Source of the DNA: Christensenella sp. UBA6406
Lineage (GTDB): Bacteria; Bacillota; Clostridia; Christensenellales; UBA1242
Reading direction: 5' to 3'
DNA length: 20,945 bases
Assembly: GCA_002438625.1 (NCBI GenBank)
Contig: DJPS01000039.1
Span: forward strand, 1-20,945
Made by a program: the position numbers and the translations under genes. This document shows positions 7,559 through 14,982 of the stretch, one piece after another (the first letter of the stretch is position 1; every line of letters begins with the position of its first letter). Under the pieces are notes generated by a model, which was given only the letters and a program-made list of their open reading frames with translations, did no database searches and was not told the DNA's origin.

Positions 7559-7649
7559 TGTGTATAATGTGGATAACTTAAAATTTTATTTAATAATTTT
7601 CCACTTTATCCACATAAATAAATTATCAAAACTCAATGAGTTATGCACA
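7559..7649. other. Second DnaA box cluster
   Basis: TGTGTATAA (7559-7567) abuts the perfect leftward box TGTGGATAA (7568-7576). A perfect rightward TTATCCACA (7606-7614) follows, then TTATGCACA (7641-7649), with a weaker TTTTCCACT at 7597-7605. Four good boxes in 91 bases, two of them perfect and facing each other across an AT-rich 29-base gap, are at least as strong as the set between dnaA and dnaN. Confidence 0.8.
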
Positions 7650-8206
7650 CTTTTATGGCTTTAAATTTTTGCATGTTTTTCTTTTATAATTGTGCAATTT
7701 TGTTTGTATGGCGAGAGTTGACTGTTTTATCATTTTTTCGTTTTTGTATTGTTTTGTTTTTAAAATGTGTTGTAATTGTTTTGGGTATGTTGATTTGCTT
7801 TCTCTTTTTTAGTTTTTTTATTGCACGTTGACTTGTGTTTGTTGCTTATTAAATTGCTTAAAATAGAGTGTTTTATTTTGTGTTTTGTTTATGTTTGTTG
7901 TTGCTTTTATAAGTTGATTGTGCTTTTACTTTAAAGTTTTTTACATTTCTTTTGCTTTTGTTGGCTTTAAGTTTTTATGCTTAATGTGCTTAAATTAAAT
8001 TGCTTTCCACTTTTTTATCATATTGTTTTTGCAAATTGTTTGGCTTTTAAAGGAATGTGTTGATTAGGGTGGGGGAGAATGGTGTGTGAATTTTAATTGT
8101 GCAGTGCTTTTAGACTTTATGGGTTATGTTATGTGCGTTGCGTTTTATTTTCTGATATATGTAAGTTTATTTTGTATGTTTATCAAACATTTGTTTAAAT
8201 TGTATA

Positions 8207-8246
8207 AAAAAGCAACTATATAAATTTAATTATATAATTGCCTTTT
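8207..8246 (-). terminator. Terminator of the leftward cvpA gene
   Basis: An imperfect stem of about 12 pairs (8212-8223 with 8230-8241, one mismatch) has a 6-base loop. Read leftward it runs into a run of T (the A run at 8206-8211 on +). It lies about 55 bases past the cvpA stop. Confidence 0.7.
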
Positions 8247-8298
8247 ATTAATATATATAAGTCTTTTTTTAATTTTGTTTTAATTATTTGCTATTTTT

Positions 8299-9102
8299 TT
8301 ATGCTGTTTCTGTATCTGTTTTTGTTTCTGGTTTAAAGATGTTGTTTATAATTTCGTTCCAATCTTGTTCTACAATAAGTTTATTAACTTGCTCATCTAC
8401 AAGAGCGTAAGTTGGTTTAACTACATGTGTTTCATTAATCACTGGAGTTGCAGTGTTTGATATGAAAGGAATGTAAGATAGGAGTGAACAAGCAATGTAA
8501 ATTACAGTTACAGCGACTAAGCCTTTTGCTGTGCCTAAGATTAAACCTAGTGTTCTATCCATACCACTCTTTCCGCCTCTTTCAACATCTTTGCTTTCAA
8601 ATAGTCTAGCAAGAAGGAAAACGACAAGTTTAATAACTAAATAAATTAAAACTGCAACAACAACGACTGAGATAATGTAGCCGATTGGGGCACTGACAAC
8701 ATTGCCGACTGTTTGGCCTACATCTGCTTTTTCAACTAAGTCAATCATAAACTTCTTTAAAACTGAAAACACTTCTGCTCCTTGCAATGAATTTATAATT
8801 GTTTCTCTGTTTGTTTCTGTTATAACTTCATTAAAGACTTCGCTTTGAGCGGTAAAGGCGCTTAGAACCATATTGGCGAATACATTAGAAATGTTCCATA
8901 CACCATTGATTAAGTTTAGCAAGGGTTTTGCACCGAAAATTGCGGCGGCTGCTGCACCGATTGTGCCGATGAACCTTAGTAAGGTCTCGTAAAATCCTTT
9001 TGAGATACCAGCAAGGGCGTAAGCGATTAGGATGCCAATAATAGCCAAATCTACAATGACGCCCAATGTTTCGCTTGACATACACAATAATGATATATCC
9101 AT
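8299..9102 (-). CDS. cvpA: CvpA family membrane protein
   Basis: A 267-residue integral membrane protein of the CvpA (colicin V production) family. Hydrophobic segments fall at about residues 13-32, 38-60, 148-175 and 190-215. The N-terminal VIVDLAIIGILIAYALAGISKGFYETLLRFIG matches the family's D-x-x-I-x-x-x-x-x-x-x-x-G-x-x-R/K-G-F pattern. CvpA was first described for colicin V production in E. coli, and the cellular role in Firmicutes is unclear. ATG follows AAAAGGAG (9113-9120 on +) at 10 bases, with a good promoter upstream. It is the only gene between 5.9 and 17 kb that reads leftward, against the presumed rightward fork. The central region between TM2 and TM3 is polar and longer than the usual family member. 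Confidence 0.85.
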   Translation of the reverse strand: MDISLLCMSSETLGVIVDLAIIGILIAYALAGISKGFYETLLRFIGTIGAAAAAIFGAKPLLNLINGVWNISNVFANMVLSAFTAQSEVFNEVITETNRETIINSLQGAEVFSVLKKFMIDLVEKADVGQTVGNVVSAPIGYIISVVVVAVLIYLVIKLVVFLLARLFESKDVERGGKSGMDRTLGLILGTAKGLVAVTVIYIACSLLSYIPFISNTATPVINETHVVKPTYALVDEQVNKLIVEQDWNEIINNIFKPETKTDTETA

Positions 9103-9146
9103 AAATAAATCACTCCTTTTTGTGATAATGATTTGTATCTACATCA

Positions 9147-9175
9147 ATTATATCAAATAAATTTTAATTTGTCTA
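9147..9175 (-). promoter_or_regulatory. cvpA promoter
   Basis: Read leftward: TAGACA (9175-9170), a 17-base spacer and a perfect TATAAT (9152-9147). The transcript would begin near 9140, giving a leader of about 40 bases. Confidence 0.8.
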
Positions 9176-9237
9176 TATCTCAGCATTATTTAATTAAAAT
9201 TTTTATTAAAAATTATTTTTGTTTGCCGTTTTATTCT

Positions 9238-9268
9238 GTATTTAATTGGGAAAAATTAGGTAATGTAA
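9238..9268 (+). promoter_or_regulatory. Weak sigma-F-like promoter candidate before yyaC
   Basis: GTATT (9238-9242), 16 bases, then GGTAATGTAA (9259-9268) partly resembles the forespore sigma-F pattern (GYATA, 16 bases, GGNNANANT). Two of the -10 positions do not fit. It is reported because no vegetative -35/-10 pair stands out here and the gene is a sporulation-type gene. Confidence 0.25.
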
Positions 9269-9296
9269 AGCGTGTTGGGGGTGTGGGGTTTTTAAA

Positions 9297-9887
9297 ATGA
9301 ATGAAAGAATTATAAATAGATGTAGGAATAAAAGTAATGATGGGCAACGGGTTGGGAGCAAGGCAAAATATGCTGTTAATAATTTGGCTTTTAAATTGTT
9401 GTCGTATTTAAAGTGTGATTTAGATTTTATTGTTTTGTGTGTTGGGTCTAGCAAGTGTGTTGGGGACAGTTTAGGGTGTGTGGTTGGGAGTCTATTGAAA
9501 TATAAATATAAAATTCCTAATTTTTGTTATGGAGATTTTGAGTGTAATGTGAGCGGGGCAAATATTGAGCATTATTTAGATATAATAAATAAATATCATT
9601 TTGGAAAAAAAGTTGTAGTGATTGACAGTGCGGTTGGTTCAAGTGTGGATGTGGGCGGTGTCAAGGTGAGGTATGGCGGGATTATGCCCCGTTCTGCCAT
9701 TGACAATTCTTATGATGTTGTTGGTGATGTTGCTATAACGGGGGTTGTGTCTTGTGGCTTAAATGTGGGGGCGGAGTTGCTAAGTGTGAAGCGTTGCGAC
9801 ATAATGGAAATGGCTGAAATGATAGCGGGGGCGATTTGTGAATATAGGTGTTTGGTTAAAAATTTAAATTATGTAAAATCAATTTAG
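9297..9887 (+). CDS. yyaC: YyaC-family (DUF1256) spore protease-like protein
   Basis: A 196-residue member of the YyaC/DUF1256 family, which resembles the hydrogenase-maturation and GPR spore proteases and is confined to endospore formers. The substrate is not established. Family landmarks are FIVLCVGSSKCVGDSLGCVVG (about residues 42-63, with D57 in the GDSLG motif), VVVIDSAVG (a likely metal or catalytic Asp) and VGDVAITGVVSCG. The C-terminal helix is rich in Met and Ala. ATG at 9297 follows a GGGG-rich stretch rather than a clean AGGAG. In B. subtilis yyaC lies next to spo0J. Here it is also on the parB side but separated by the parS interval and cvpA. Presence implies that the host sporulates or recently did. 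Confidence 0.88.
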   Translation: MNERIINRCRNKSNDGQRVGSKAKYAVNNLAFKLLSYLKCDLDFIVLCVGSSKCVGDSLGCVVGSLLKYKYKIPNFCYGDFECNVSGANIEHYLDIINKYHFGKKVVVIDSAVGSSVDVGGVKVRYGGIMPRSAIDNSYDVVGDVAITGVVSCGLNVGAELLSVKRCDIMEMAEMIAGAICEYRCLVKNLNYVKSI

Positions 9888-10292
9888 ATTGTGTTGTTTT
9901 ATATTTTGCAATAAATAAAGAAGATTAAGGTTTTTAAAATTGTAATTTTTTAATGTGTAAAATGTCTTTCAAAAGAATATTTTAAATTTTAAAAGTATTT
10001 TTGCTTAAAATGCTTGTAAATATTTTGAAAAACATATATAATGTAATGTGACCCTTTTTAGTTTAGTGTTTTAGACTTTGGGTTTTATGGCAGAAATAAC
10101 AATGATTGCATTTTGCTTATATAGCATTTTTAAGGTTTAAAGTAGTTTAGCGAATTTGCGAGTTTGTTGGCTTTTTAGCGGTTAAAATCGTTTAAGATGT
10201 ATAGGTATTTAAATAAATTAATTTATGCTATTTAAGCAATATATGTAATTAATGATTATGGATGAATAATAAAATATAGAAGGAGAGAAATC
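9888..10292. other. Spacer and long 5' leader of ftsH
   Basis: No coding frame. It contains AT-rich short inverted repeats near 9980-10005, the ftsH promoter, and about 240 bases of transcribed leader with several small possible hairpins but no riboswitch that I recognise. Confidence 0.5.
10014..10042 (+). promoter_or_regulatory. ftsH promoter
   Basis: TTGTAA (10014-10019), a 17-base spacer and a perfect TATAAT (10037-10042). The predicted start near 10049 leaves a leader of about 244 bases before the ftsH TTG. Confidence 0.7.
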
Positions 10293-12731
10293 TTGCAAAA
10301 AGATAACAATAATCAAAATAATAATAAGAATAATAGCAATATGAATGGAAACAGCAATCTTAATGGCAATGGGAATAGGAATAAGTCTAAGAATTGGATT
10401 TTTCTAATTTTGTTATTGGTTGTAATTTCAATAATGCTTATATTCAGTACAACAAATTCTTCGCTTAAAAAGTTAGAGAAGAATGAGTTGATAGAGATGT
10501 TAAACAACAACGAAATTGTTGCTGTTTACACACAAAACGGGAATGAAAGGGGTAGGGTTCTTTTAAGGGAGAACGCTAGCAAGATAGATGATTTCCCTTC
10601 AAAAAGTGCGGACTATTGGTTCGTGTATGATGCGACAGTAAAGGACATTTTACAGCAATATATGATGGATGAGACAAATCCACCACCTGCTGATTTTGTG
10701 TGGAAGACAGATGCAAGTCCTGTAAATTGGTCTGCATTTATAATGCCTGCATTATATATAATTTTCTTCATTTTGATAATCTACTTCATCTACAAGATGC
10801 TTGGCAAGGCGGGTGGAAAATTTATGGGATTTGGTAAGAACAAAATGCGTTCTGACCAAAAAGTAAATGTTAAGTTTGAGAATGTTGCAGGAATAAAGGA
10901 AGAAAAGGAAGAACTTGTTGAAATTGTGGATTATTTGAAAAATCCTAAGAAATATGTTTCAATGGGTGCGAGAATTCCTAAGGGCGTTTTGCTTGTGGGA
11001 GAGCCTGGAACGGGAAAGACTTTGCTTGCTAAGGCGATTGCGGGCGAGAGTGGCGTGCCATTTTTCAGCATAAGCGGTTCGGACTTTGTTGAGATGTATG
11101 TTGGTGTTGGTGCGTCTAGGGTGCGTGAGTTGTTTGAGGAAGCGAAGAAGAACTTACCGTGCATTGTGTTTATAGATGAGATTGATGCCGTTGGAAGAAT
11201 GCGTGGCGTTGGTTTAGGCGGTGGCAATGATGAGAGAGAGCAAACGCTTAATCAGTTGCTTGTTGAAATGGACGGTTTTGAAATGAACGAAGGGTTGATT
11301 GTAATAGCGGCAACGAATAGGGTTGACATTCTTGACCCAGCACTTACGAGACCTGGGCGTTTTGATAGGCGTATCCATGTTTATCCACCTGATGTCAAGG
11401 GGCGTGAAGAGATTTTGGCAGTTTACGCTAAGAACAAACCGTTGGCTGATGATGTGGATATGAAGAAACTTGCAAGAGTTACGGGTGGCTTTACGGGGGC
11501 AGACATAGAAAATTTATTAAATGAATCCGCTTTATTTGCTGCAAGGGAAAACAAACCGCAAATAGAAATGGAAGACATTTTAAATTGTGTGAATAAGGTA
11601 AGACTTGGGCTTGCTAAGACTAGCAGGGCGGTTACCGAAAAGACTAAGTTAAGAACGGCTTATCACGAATCTGGGCACGCAATTCTTTGCAAACTTTTGG
11701 ACTGTGGAGATTTGCAAGAAGTTTCAATCACGCCTCGTGGTTTTGCGGGCGGTTATACGGCACACATTTCTAAGGATGAAAGTGCTTTATACACTAAGAA
11801 TCAACTTAACGATTTGATTGCTCAGGCGATGGGCGGAAGGATTGCTGAGTTTATTCAATTTACTGATGTGTCAGTTGGTGCGGAAAACGACATAAGGCAA
11901 GCGACTAAAATTGCTAGAAATATGGTTACCGATTGGGGAATGAGCGAGAAACTTGGTTTTATTGCTTACAACAATGAGAATGATATGTTTGAAGATTCTA
12001 GGGTGCCAAACTCTAACAAATTTAGTGAGAGCATAACGAGTGAAATTGATAATGAAGTTAGAAATATAATCAATTATAACTATGATAGGGCTTTAAAGAT
12101 TTTGCAAGAAAACAAACCTTTGCTTAATGAAATGGCAGAACTTTTGATGGATAGGGAAACCATTTATGATTATGAAGTTGATGAATTGATAAGTGGAAAA
12201 ACTGCAAAAGAAGTGCTTAAAGAAATTGAAGAAAAAGAAGTTGAGAAAAAGAAGCAACAAAGATTTAACACAATGGTTATGAAAGTTAGGAATTTAATGG
12301 TTGAAAGGGACACAAAGATTGACGGCATAAAATATTTGCTTAATGAAGATAAATCTAATGAAAACGAAGTAAATCAGGTTATTGAGTTGCTTAAAGGTGA
12401 ATATCAATCTATGATTCAGCAAGTTAAGGAAGAATGCCAAAAAGAAGATATGGATTTTGATGCAATTTATAAAAAAGCTGAAGAAAAAATTGCAGAGTCT
12501 AAAAAAAAGGCTGAGCAGGCTTGGCAAGAATTGATTGAGGCTGTAAGTGAAAATGCGGATGAAACAACCGCTGAAAATGCCGAAAAAGCGGATGAAACGC
12601 AAGAGGGAGAGTTGGCTGGCGAGACTGAGAAAGACAAAGTGGCTGATAATTTGGCGGGCGATGAGAAGGCTGAAAGTGGCAAGAAGGCAAAGAATGGCGA
12701 TGCCGATGATGCTGATAAGGCTGATAAATAA
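10293..12731 (+). CDS. ftsH: ATP-dependent zinc metalloprotease FtsH
   Basis: FtsH is the membrane-anchored AAA+ hexamer that extracts and degrades membrane and misfolded soluble proteins. The start is TTG at 10293, supported by AAGGAGAG seven bases upstream. An Asn-rich N-terminus (residues 4-30) is followed by TM1 (about 35-52), a short extracytoplasmic domain and TM2 (about 148-168). The AAA+ domain has Walker A GEPGTGKT (236-243), Walker B FIDE (293-296) and the second region of homology with arginine fingers R356 and R359. The zinc site is HESGH (458-462), and the third-ligand Asp is in the GAENDIRQATK segment. At 812 residues it is about 170 longer than typical. The extra length is a C-terminal Lys/Glu coiled coil and an acidic Ala/Glu/Asp/Lys tail from about 750 onward. 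It is monocistronic by its terminator. Confidence 0.97.
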   Translation: MQKDNNNQNNNKNNSNMNGNSNLNGNGNRNKSKNWIFLILLLVVISIMLIFSTTNSSLKKLEKNELIEMLNNNEIVAVYTQNGNERGRVLLRENASKIDDFPSKSADYWFVYDATVKDILQQYMMDETNPPPADFVWKTDASPVNWSAFIMPALYIIFFILIIYFIYKMLGKAGGKFMGFGKNKMRSDQKVNVKFENVAGIKEEKEELVEIVDYLKNPKKYVSMGARIPKGVLLVGEPGTGKTLLAKAIAGESGVPFFSISGSDFVEMYVGVGASRVRELFEEAKKNLPCIVFIDEIDAVGRMRGVGLGGGNDEREQTLNQLLVEMDGFEMNEGLIVIAATNRVDILDPALTRPGRFDRRIHVYPPDVKGREEILAVYAKNKPLADDVDMKKLARVTGGFTGADIENLLNESALFAARENKPQIEMEDILNCVNKVRLGLAKTSRAVTEKTKLRTAYHESGHAILCKLLDCGDLQEVSITPRGFAGGYTAHISKDESALYTKNQLNDLIAQAMGGRIAEFIQFTDVSVGAENDIRQATKIARNMVTDWGMSEKLGFIAYNNENDMFEDSRVPNSNKFSESITSEIDNEVRNIINYNYDRALKILQENKPLLNEMAELLMDRETIYDYEVDELISGKTAKEVLKEIEEKEVEKKKQQRFNTMVMKVRNLMVERDTKIDGIKYLLNEDKSNENEVNQVIELLKGEYQSMIQQVKEECQKEDMDFDAIYKKAEEKIAESKKKAEQAWQELIEAVSENADETTAENAEKADETQEGELAGETEKDKVADNLAGDEKAESGKKAKNGDADDADKADK

Positions 12732-12758
12732 ATTTAATTTATTCAATTTGAACAATGA

Positions 12759-12804
12759 AAAAAAGTTATCCTTAAATGAGAAAAGTGGAGGGATGACTTT
12801 TTTT
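12759..12804 (+). terminator. Rho-independent terminator after ftsH
   Basis: A 13-pair stem (12759-12771 with 12791-12803, one G-T pair) encloses a 19-base loop and ends in seven T (12798-12804), 28 bases after the stop. Confidence 0.85.
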
Positions 12805-13059
12805 GTTGTGTTTGATTTTTGTTTTTGTGGTGCGGTTGCCTTTTTAGGTTTATATTGTGATTGTGATTTGATTTTGATTGTAATTTGGTTGTGCTTGATA
12901 AAGATTTTTTATTTTTTCTGTGTTGAATGGTGGAGTGTGAAAACTTTGGTTAAATTATTATTTTATTCATAAAATAGTTGCAATTTGATTAAAATAAATA
13001 TGATAGATTATTTATTCTATTTTATATGTTTGTTTTTAGTTTAAGGAGTTTTTTGATAA
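12805..13059. other. T/G-rich spacer before the TspO-like gene
   Basis: No convincing gene. A frame that overlaps ftsH and reaches 12972 is only a shadow of the ftsH tail. The A/T-rich end near 12975-13040 probably holds the promoter for the next gene, but no -35/-10 pair is clear enough to call. Confidence 0.5.
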
Positions 13060-13569
13060 ATGTTTAAAAGGCAAAAGCAGGTTGTTTATAAAAGTGTGGA
13101 TGTGGAAGAAAAGTTGAAAAAAGAGTTGCCGTTTAAATTGCTTGTGGGGGCCAGTTGTGCGGTTTGTGTGGCGGTGGCAATTTTATTGTATTTAATTTTT
13201 CCGCTTTATGATAAAGTGGAGTTGCCTGCATTTTATTTAAAGACTTATGTGTGGGTTGTCATTCTTTCGTCCATTTTGGTAACGGGCGGAATCAGTTTAA
13301 TGTTTGTGGCAAATCAAGGTGCGAATAAAAAAGTGTTTTTGTACTTTTTGCTTTGCGGGATTTTGATTGTTGCAAATTTGGTTTGTGCACATATTTTTTA
13401 CTTGTTTTATGTTTCTTTATTTTTAAGTGCAATTTTGCTTTACGTTGCGTTTTTAACTTTCCACGAGTTAAGGAAAACTAATTTTACGGCTTATTATCTT
13501 TTTATTCCTTTTGTGTGTTTTTCTATTTATAATGTGGTGATTTATTATTTTATTGCAATGTTAAATTAG
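13060..13569 (+). CDS. Divergent TspO/MBR-like five-helix membrane protein
   Basis: A 169-residue protein with a basic, cytoplasmic-looking N-terminus and five hydrophobic segments at about residues 27-50, 61-84, 91-115, 116-138 and 143-168, the topology and size of the TspO/MBR family. The resemblance is clearest in IFPLYDKVELPAF, in GISLMFVANQG followed by a KK pair, and in the last helix AYYLFIPFVCFSIYNVVIYYFIAMLN against the family's YLLIPY...F...LN pattern. Most of the aromatic Trp residues that line the porphyrin/cholesterol pocket in classical TspO are absent, so ligand binding is uncertain. AAGGAG lies 11 bases before ATG. I infer the family from pattern and topology only; an unrelated five-helix protein cannot be excluded. 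Confidence 0.6.
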   Translation: MFKRQKQVVYKSVDVEEKLKKELPFKLLVGASCAVCVAVAILLYLIFPLYDKVELPAFYLKTYVWVVILSSILVTGGISLMFVANQGANKKVFLYFLLCGILIVANLVCAHIFYLFYVSLFLSAILLYVAFLTFHELRKTNFTAYYLFIPFVCFSIYNVVIYYFIAMLN

Positions 13570-13611
13570 GCTGGTTTTGTGGCAGAAAATGGCGAAATTT
13601 TGCCAAAAAAA

Positions 13612-13640
13612 TTGCAAATTTATAAAAAATATGGTATAAT
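13612..13640 (+). promoter_or_regulatory. Promoter of the methyltransferase-DHH pair
   Basis: TTGCAA (13612-13617), a 17-base spacer and a perfect TATAAT (13635-13640) with an extended -10 TGG just before it (13632-13634). The predicted start is near 13647. Confidence 0.85.
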
Positions 13641-13678
13641 GACCTTATGTATAAGTGCTAAAGGGGGTTGTGAATGCT

Positions 13679-14914
13679 TTGGATAAATTTATAAATGAAA
13701 TTGAAAATCATCATTATTTTAAATTTATTTTTTCATCTCCTTTTGATAAAAGTGGCTTTAAAAAGGTTGTTTTTAGGGCGGTTGGCGATTGTGAAAACTT
13801 GGATAAGAGTGAGTGGCTTTGCGAGAGTTTTACGGAAACGCAAGTGTTTCATAGAGGAGGCATAAGTGCGGATGACCTTAAAGGTGAGTTGGTGCGTGCG
13901 TTTGGGCAGTTTAAGCAGTGTTGTTTGATGAGCGAGTGTGAAACGATTACGGCATTTAACAACAAAGGCAAGTGTAGTTTGAAAAGGGTTAAGGCACAAA
14001 ATAGGTGTGATAGCGGGCATAACAGGGCAAAAAAATATTTTATAAACGAAGGCGATGATGTTCCTGCAATGATTGAACTTGGGATTTTTACGAAAGACTT
14101 GAAGATTGTTGCATCAAAATATGATAAATTTAAGCAAATTAATAGATTTATAGAAATTATAAATGATAATTTGAAAGAATATAAGGGTAAGAGCATAAAT
14201 ATAATTGATTTTGGGTGTGGCAAATCTTATTTAACATTTGTGCTTTATTATTATTTTGAGAAGATTAGGGGCATAAAGGCGAACATAAGTGGCTATGATT
14301 TAAAGGAAGATGTTGTGGCTGATTGCAATAAATTGGCTGGCAAGTTTGGTTATGGCGGGTTAAGGTTTTATTGTGAAGATGTTGCGAATGTTAAGGGATT
14401 AGAGAATAATGTGGATATGCTTATAACTTTGCACGCTTGCGATGTGGCGACTGATTATGCATTAAATTTTGCAATTAAGAATAATGTTAGGTATGTGTTT
14501 AGCGTGCCTTGTTGTCAGCACGAGATTAATTTAAGCATTGCAAAGTGCGGTGGTGATTTTGATTTGCTTATGGATTATGGCATTGTAAAGGAGCGATTTT
14601 CTGCACTTTTGACAGAAGTAATAAGGGCGAAAGTGTTGGAGAGTTTTGGCTATAAGGTGGATGTGATGGAGTTTGTAGATTTTGCACATACGCCTAAAAA
14701 TGTTATGATTAGGGCGGTTAAGGTGCGAAAGGGCAATGGATGCAAAGTGGTTGAAGATGATGCAGGCGATTTAAGTAATGAAAATAATAAATTAAATTCA
14801 AATTGTAAAAATGATTTTAATAAATCATTAAATCAACTTTTAAGTTTAAAGCAAAGATATGGTTTTAAGCAAAAATTATTGCAACTTTGCTTTGGTGAAG
14901 ATAAGGAAAGTTAA
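13679..14914 (+). CDS. SAM-dependent methyltransferase, Methyltransf_32-like
   Basis: A class I methyltransferase with motif I IIDFGCGKSYL (about residues 175-185), then LHACDVATDYAL (251-262) and VPCCQHE (276-282), the combination typical of the Methyltransf_32 group. That group includes bacterial proteins of unknown substrate and eukaryotic METTL25-like proteins. The N-terminal 150 residues form a separate domain with the TQVFH motif. Start choice: the longest frame begins at GTG 13655, only 8 bases after the predicted transcript start and without a ribosome site. GTG 13670 is two bases from the G-run. TTG 13679 lies 11 bases after AAGGGGG (13661-13667), which copies the arrangement seen at the next gene, so I prefer it (411 residues). 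The tail is Asn/Lys-rich. The gene is probably cotranscribed with the phosphoesterase. Confidence 0.8.
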   Translation: MDKFINEIENHHYFKFIFSSPFDKSGFKKVVFRAVGDCENLDKSEWLCESFTETQVFHRGGISADDLKGELVRAFGQFKQCCLMSECETITAFNNKGKCSLKRVKAQNRCDSGHNRAKKYFINEGDDVPAMIELGIFTKDLKIVASKYDKFKQINRFIEIINDNLKEYKGKSINIIDFGCGKSYLTFVLYYYFEKIRGIKANISGYDLKEDVVADCNKLAGKFGYGGLRFYCEDVANVKGLENNVDMLITLHACDVATDYALNFAIKNNVRYVFSVPCCQHEINLSIAKCGGDFDLLMDYGIVKERFSALLTEVIRAKVLESFGYKVDVMEFVDFAHTPKNVMIRAVKVRKGNGCKVVEDDAGDLSNENNKLNSNCKNDFNKSLNQLLSLKQRYGFKQKLLQLCFGEDKES

Positions 14915-14982
14915 GTTATTAAGAAATGTTAAAAGTCGTGGTTAGCAAATAAATTTAGGGAAAAGGGGGATTGTGAATTTTT

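Larger units (their letters stand above)
5890..8204. other. 2.3 kb gene-free origin-proximal interval
   Basis: This stretch holds the parS cluster (5934-6892), a second DnaA-box group (7020-7649) and inverted repeats, and no convincing gene. Open frames exist at 6836-7090, 7262-7459 and 7643-7831. They lack ribosome sites and translate to Leu/Phe/Val/Cys/Trp-rich strings, as expected from reading T/G-rich DNA. From about 6660 to 7560 a hand count gives about 225 G and 47 C on the + strand, against about 94 G and 85 C in 5941-6660. Confidence 0.8.

Noticed and set aside
7643..7831. 62-codon open frame
   Set aside because: Phe/Cys-rich translation, starts inside a DnaA box and has no ribosome site.
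12547..12972. 141-codon frame overlapping the ftsH end
   Set aside because: It is an out-of-frame reading of the ftsH tail that runs through the ftsH terminator.
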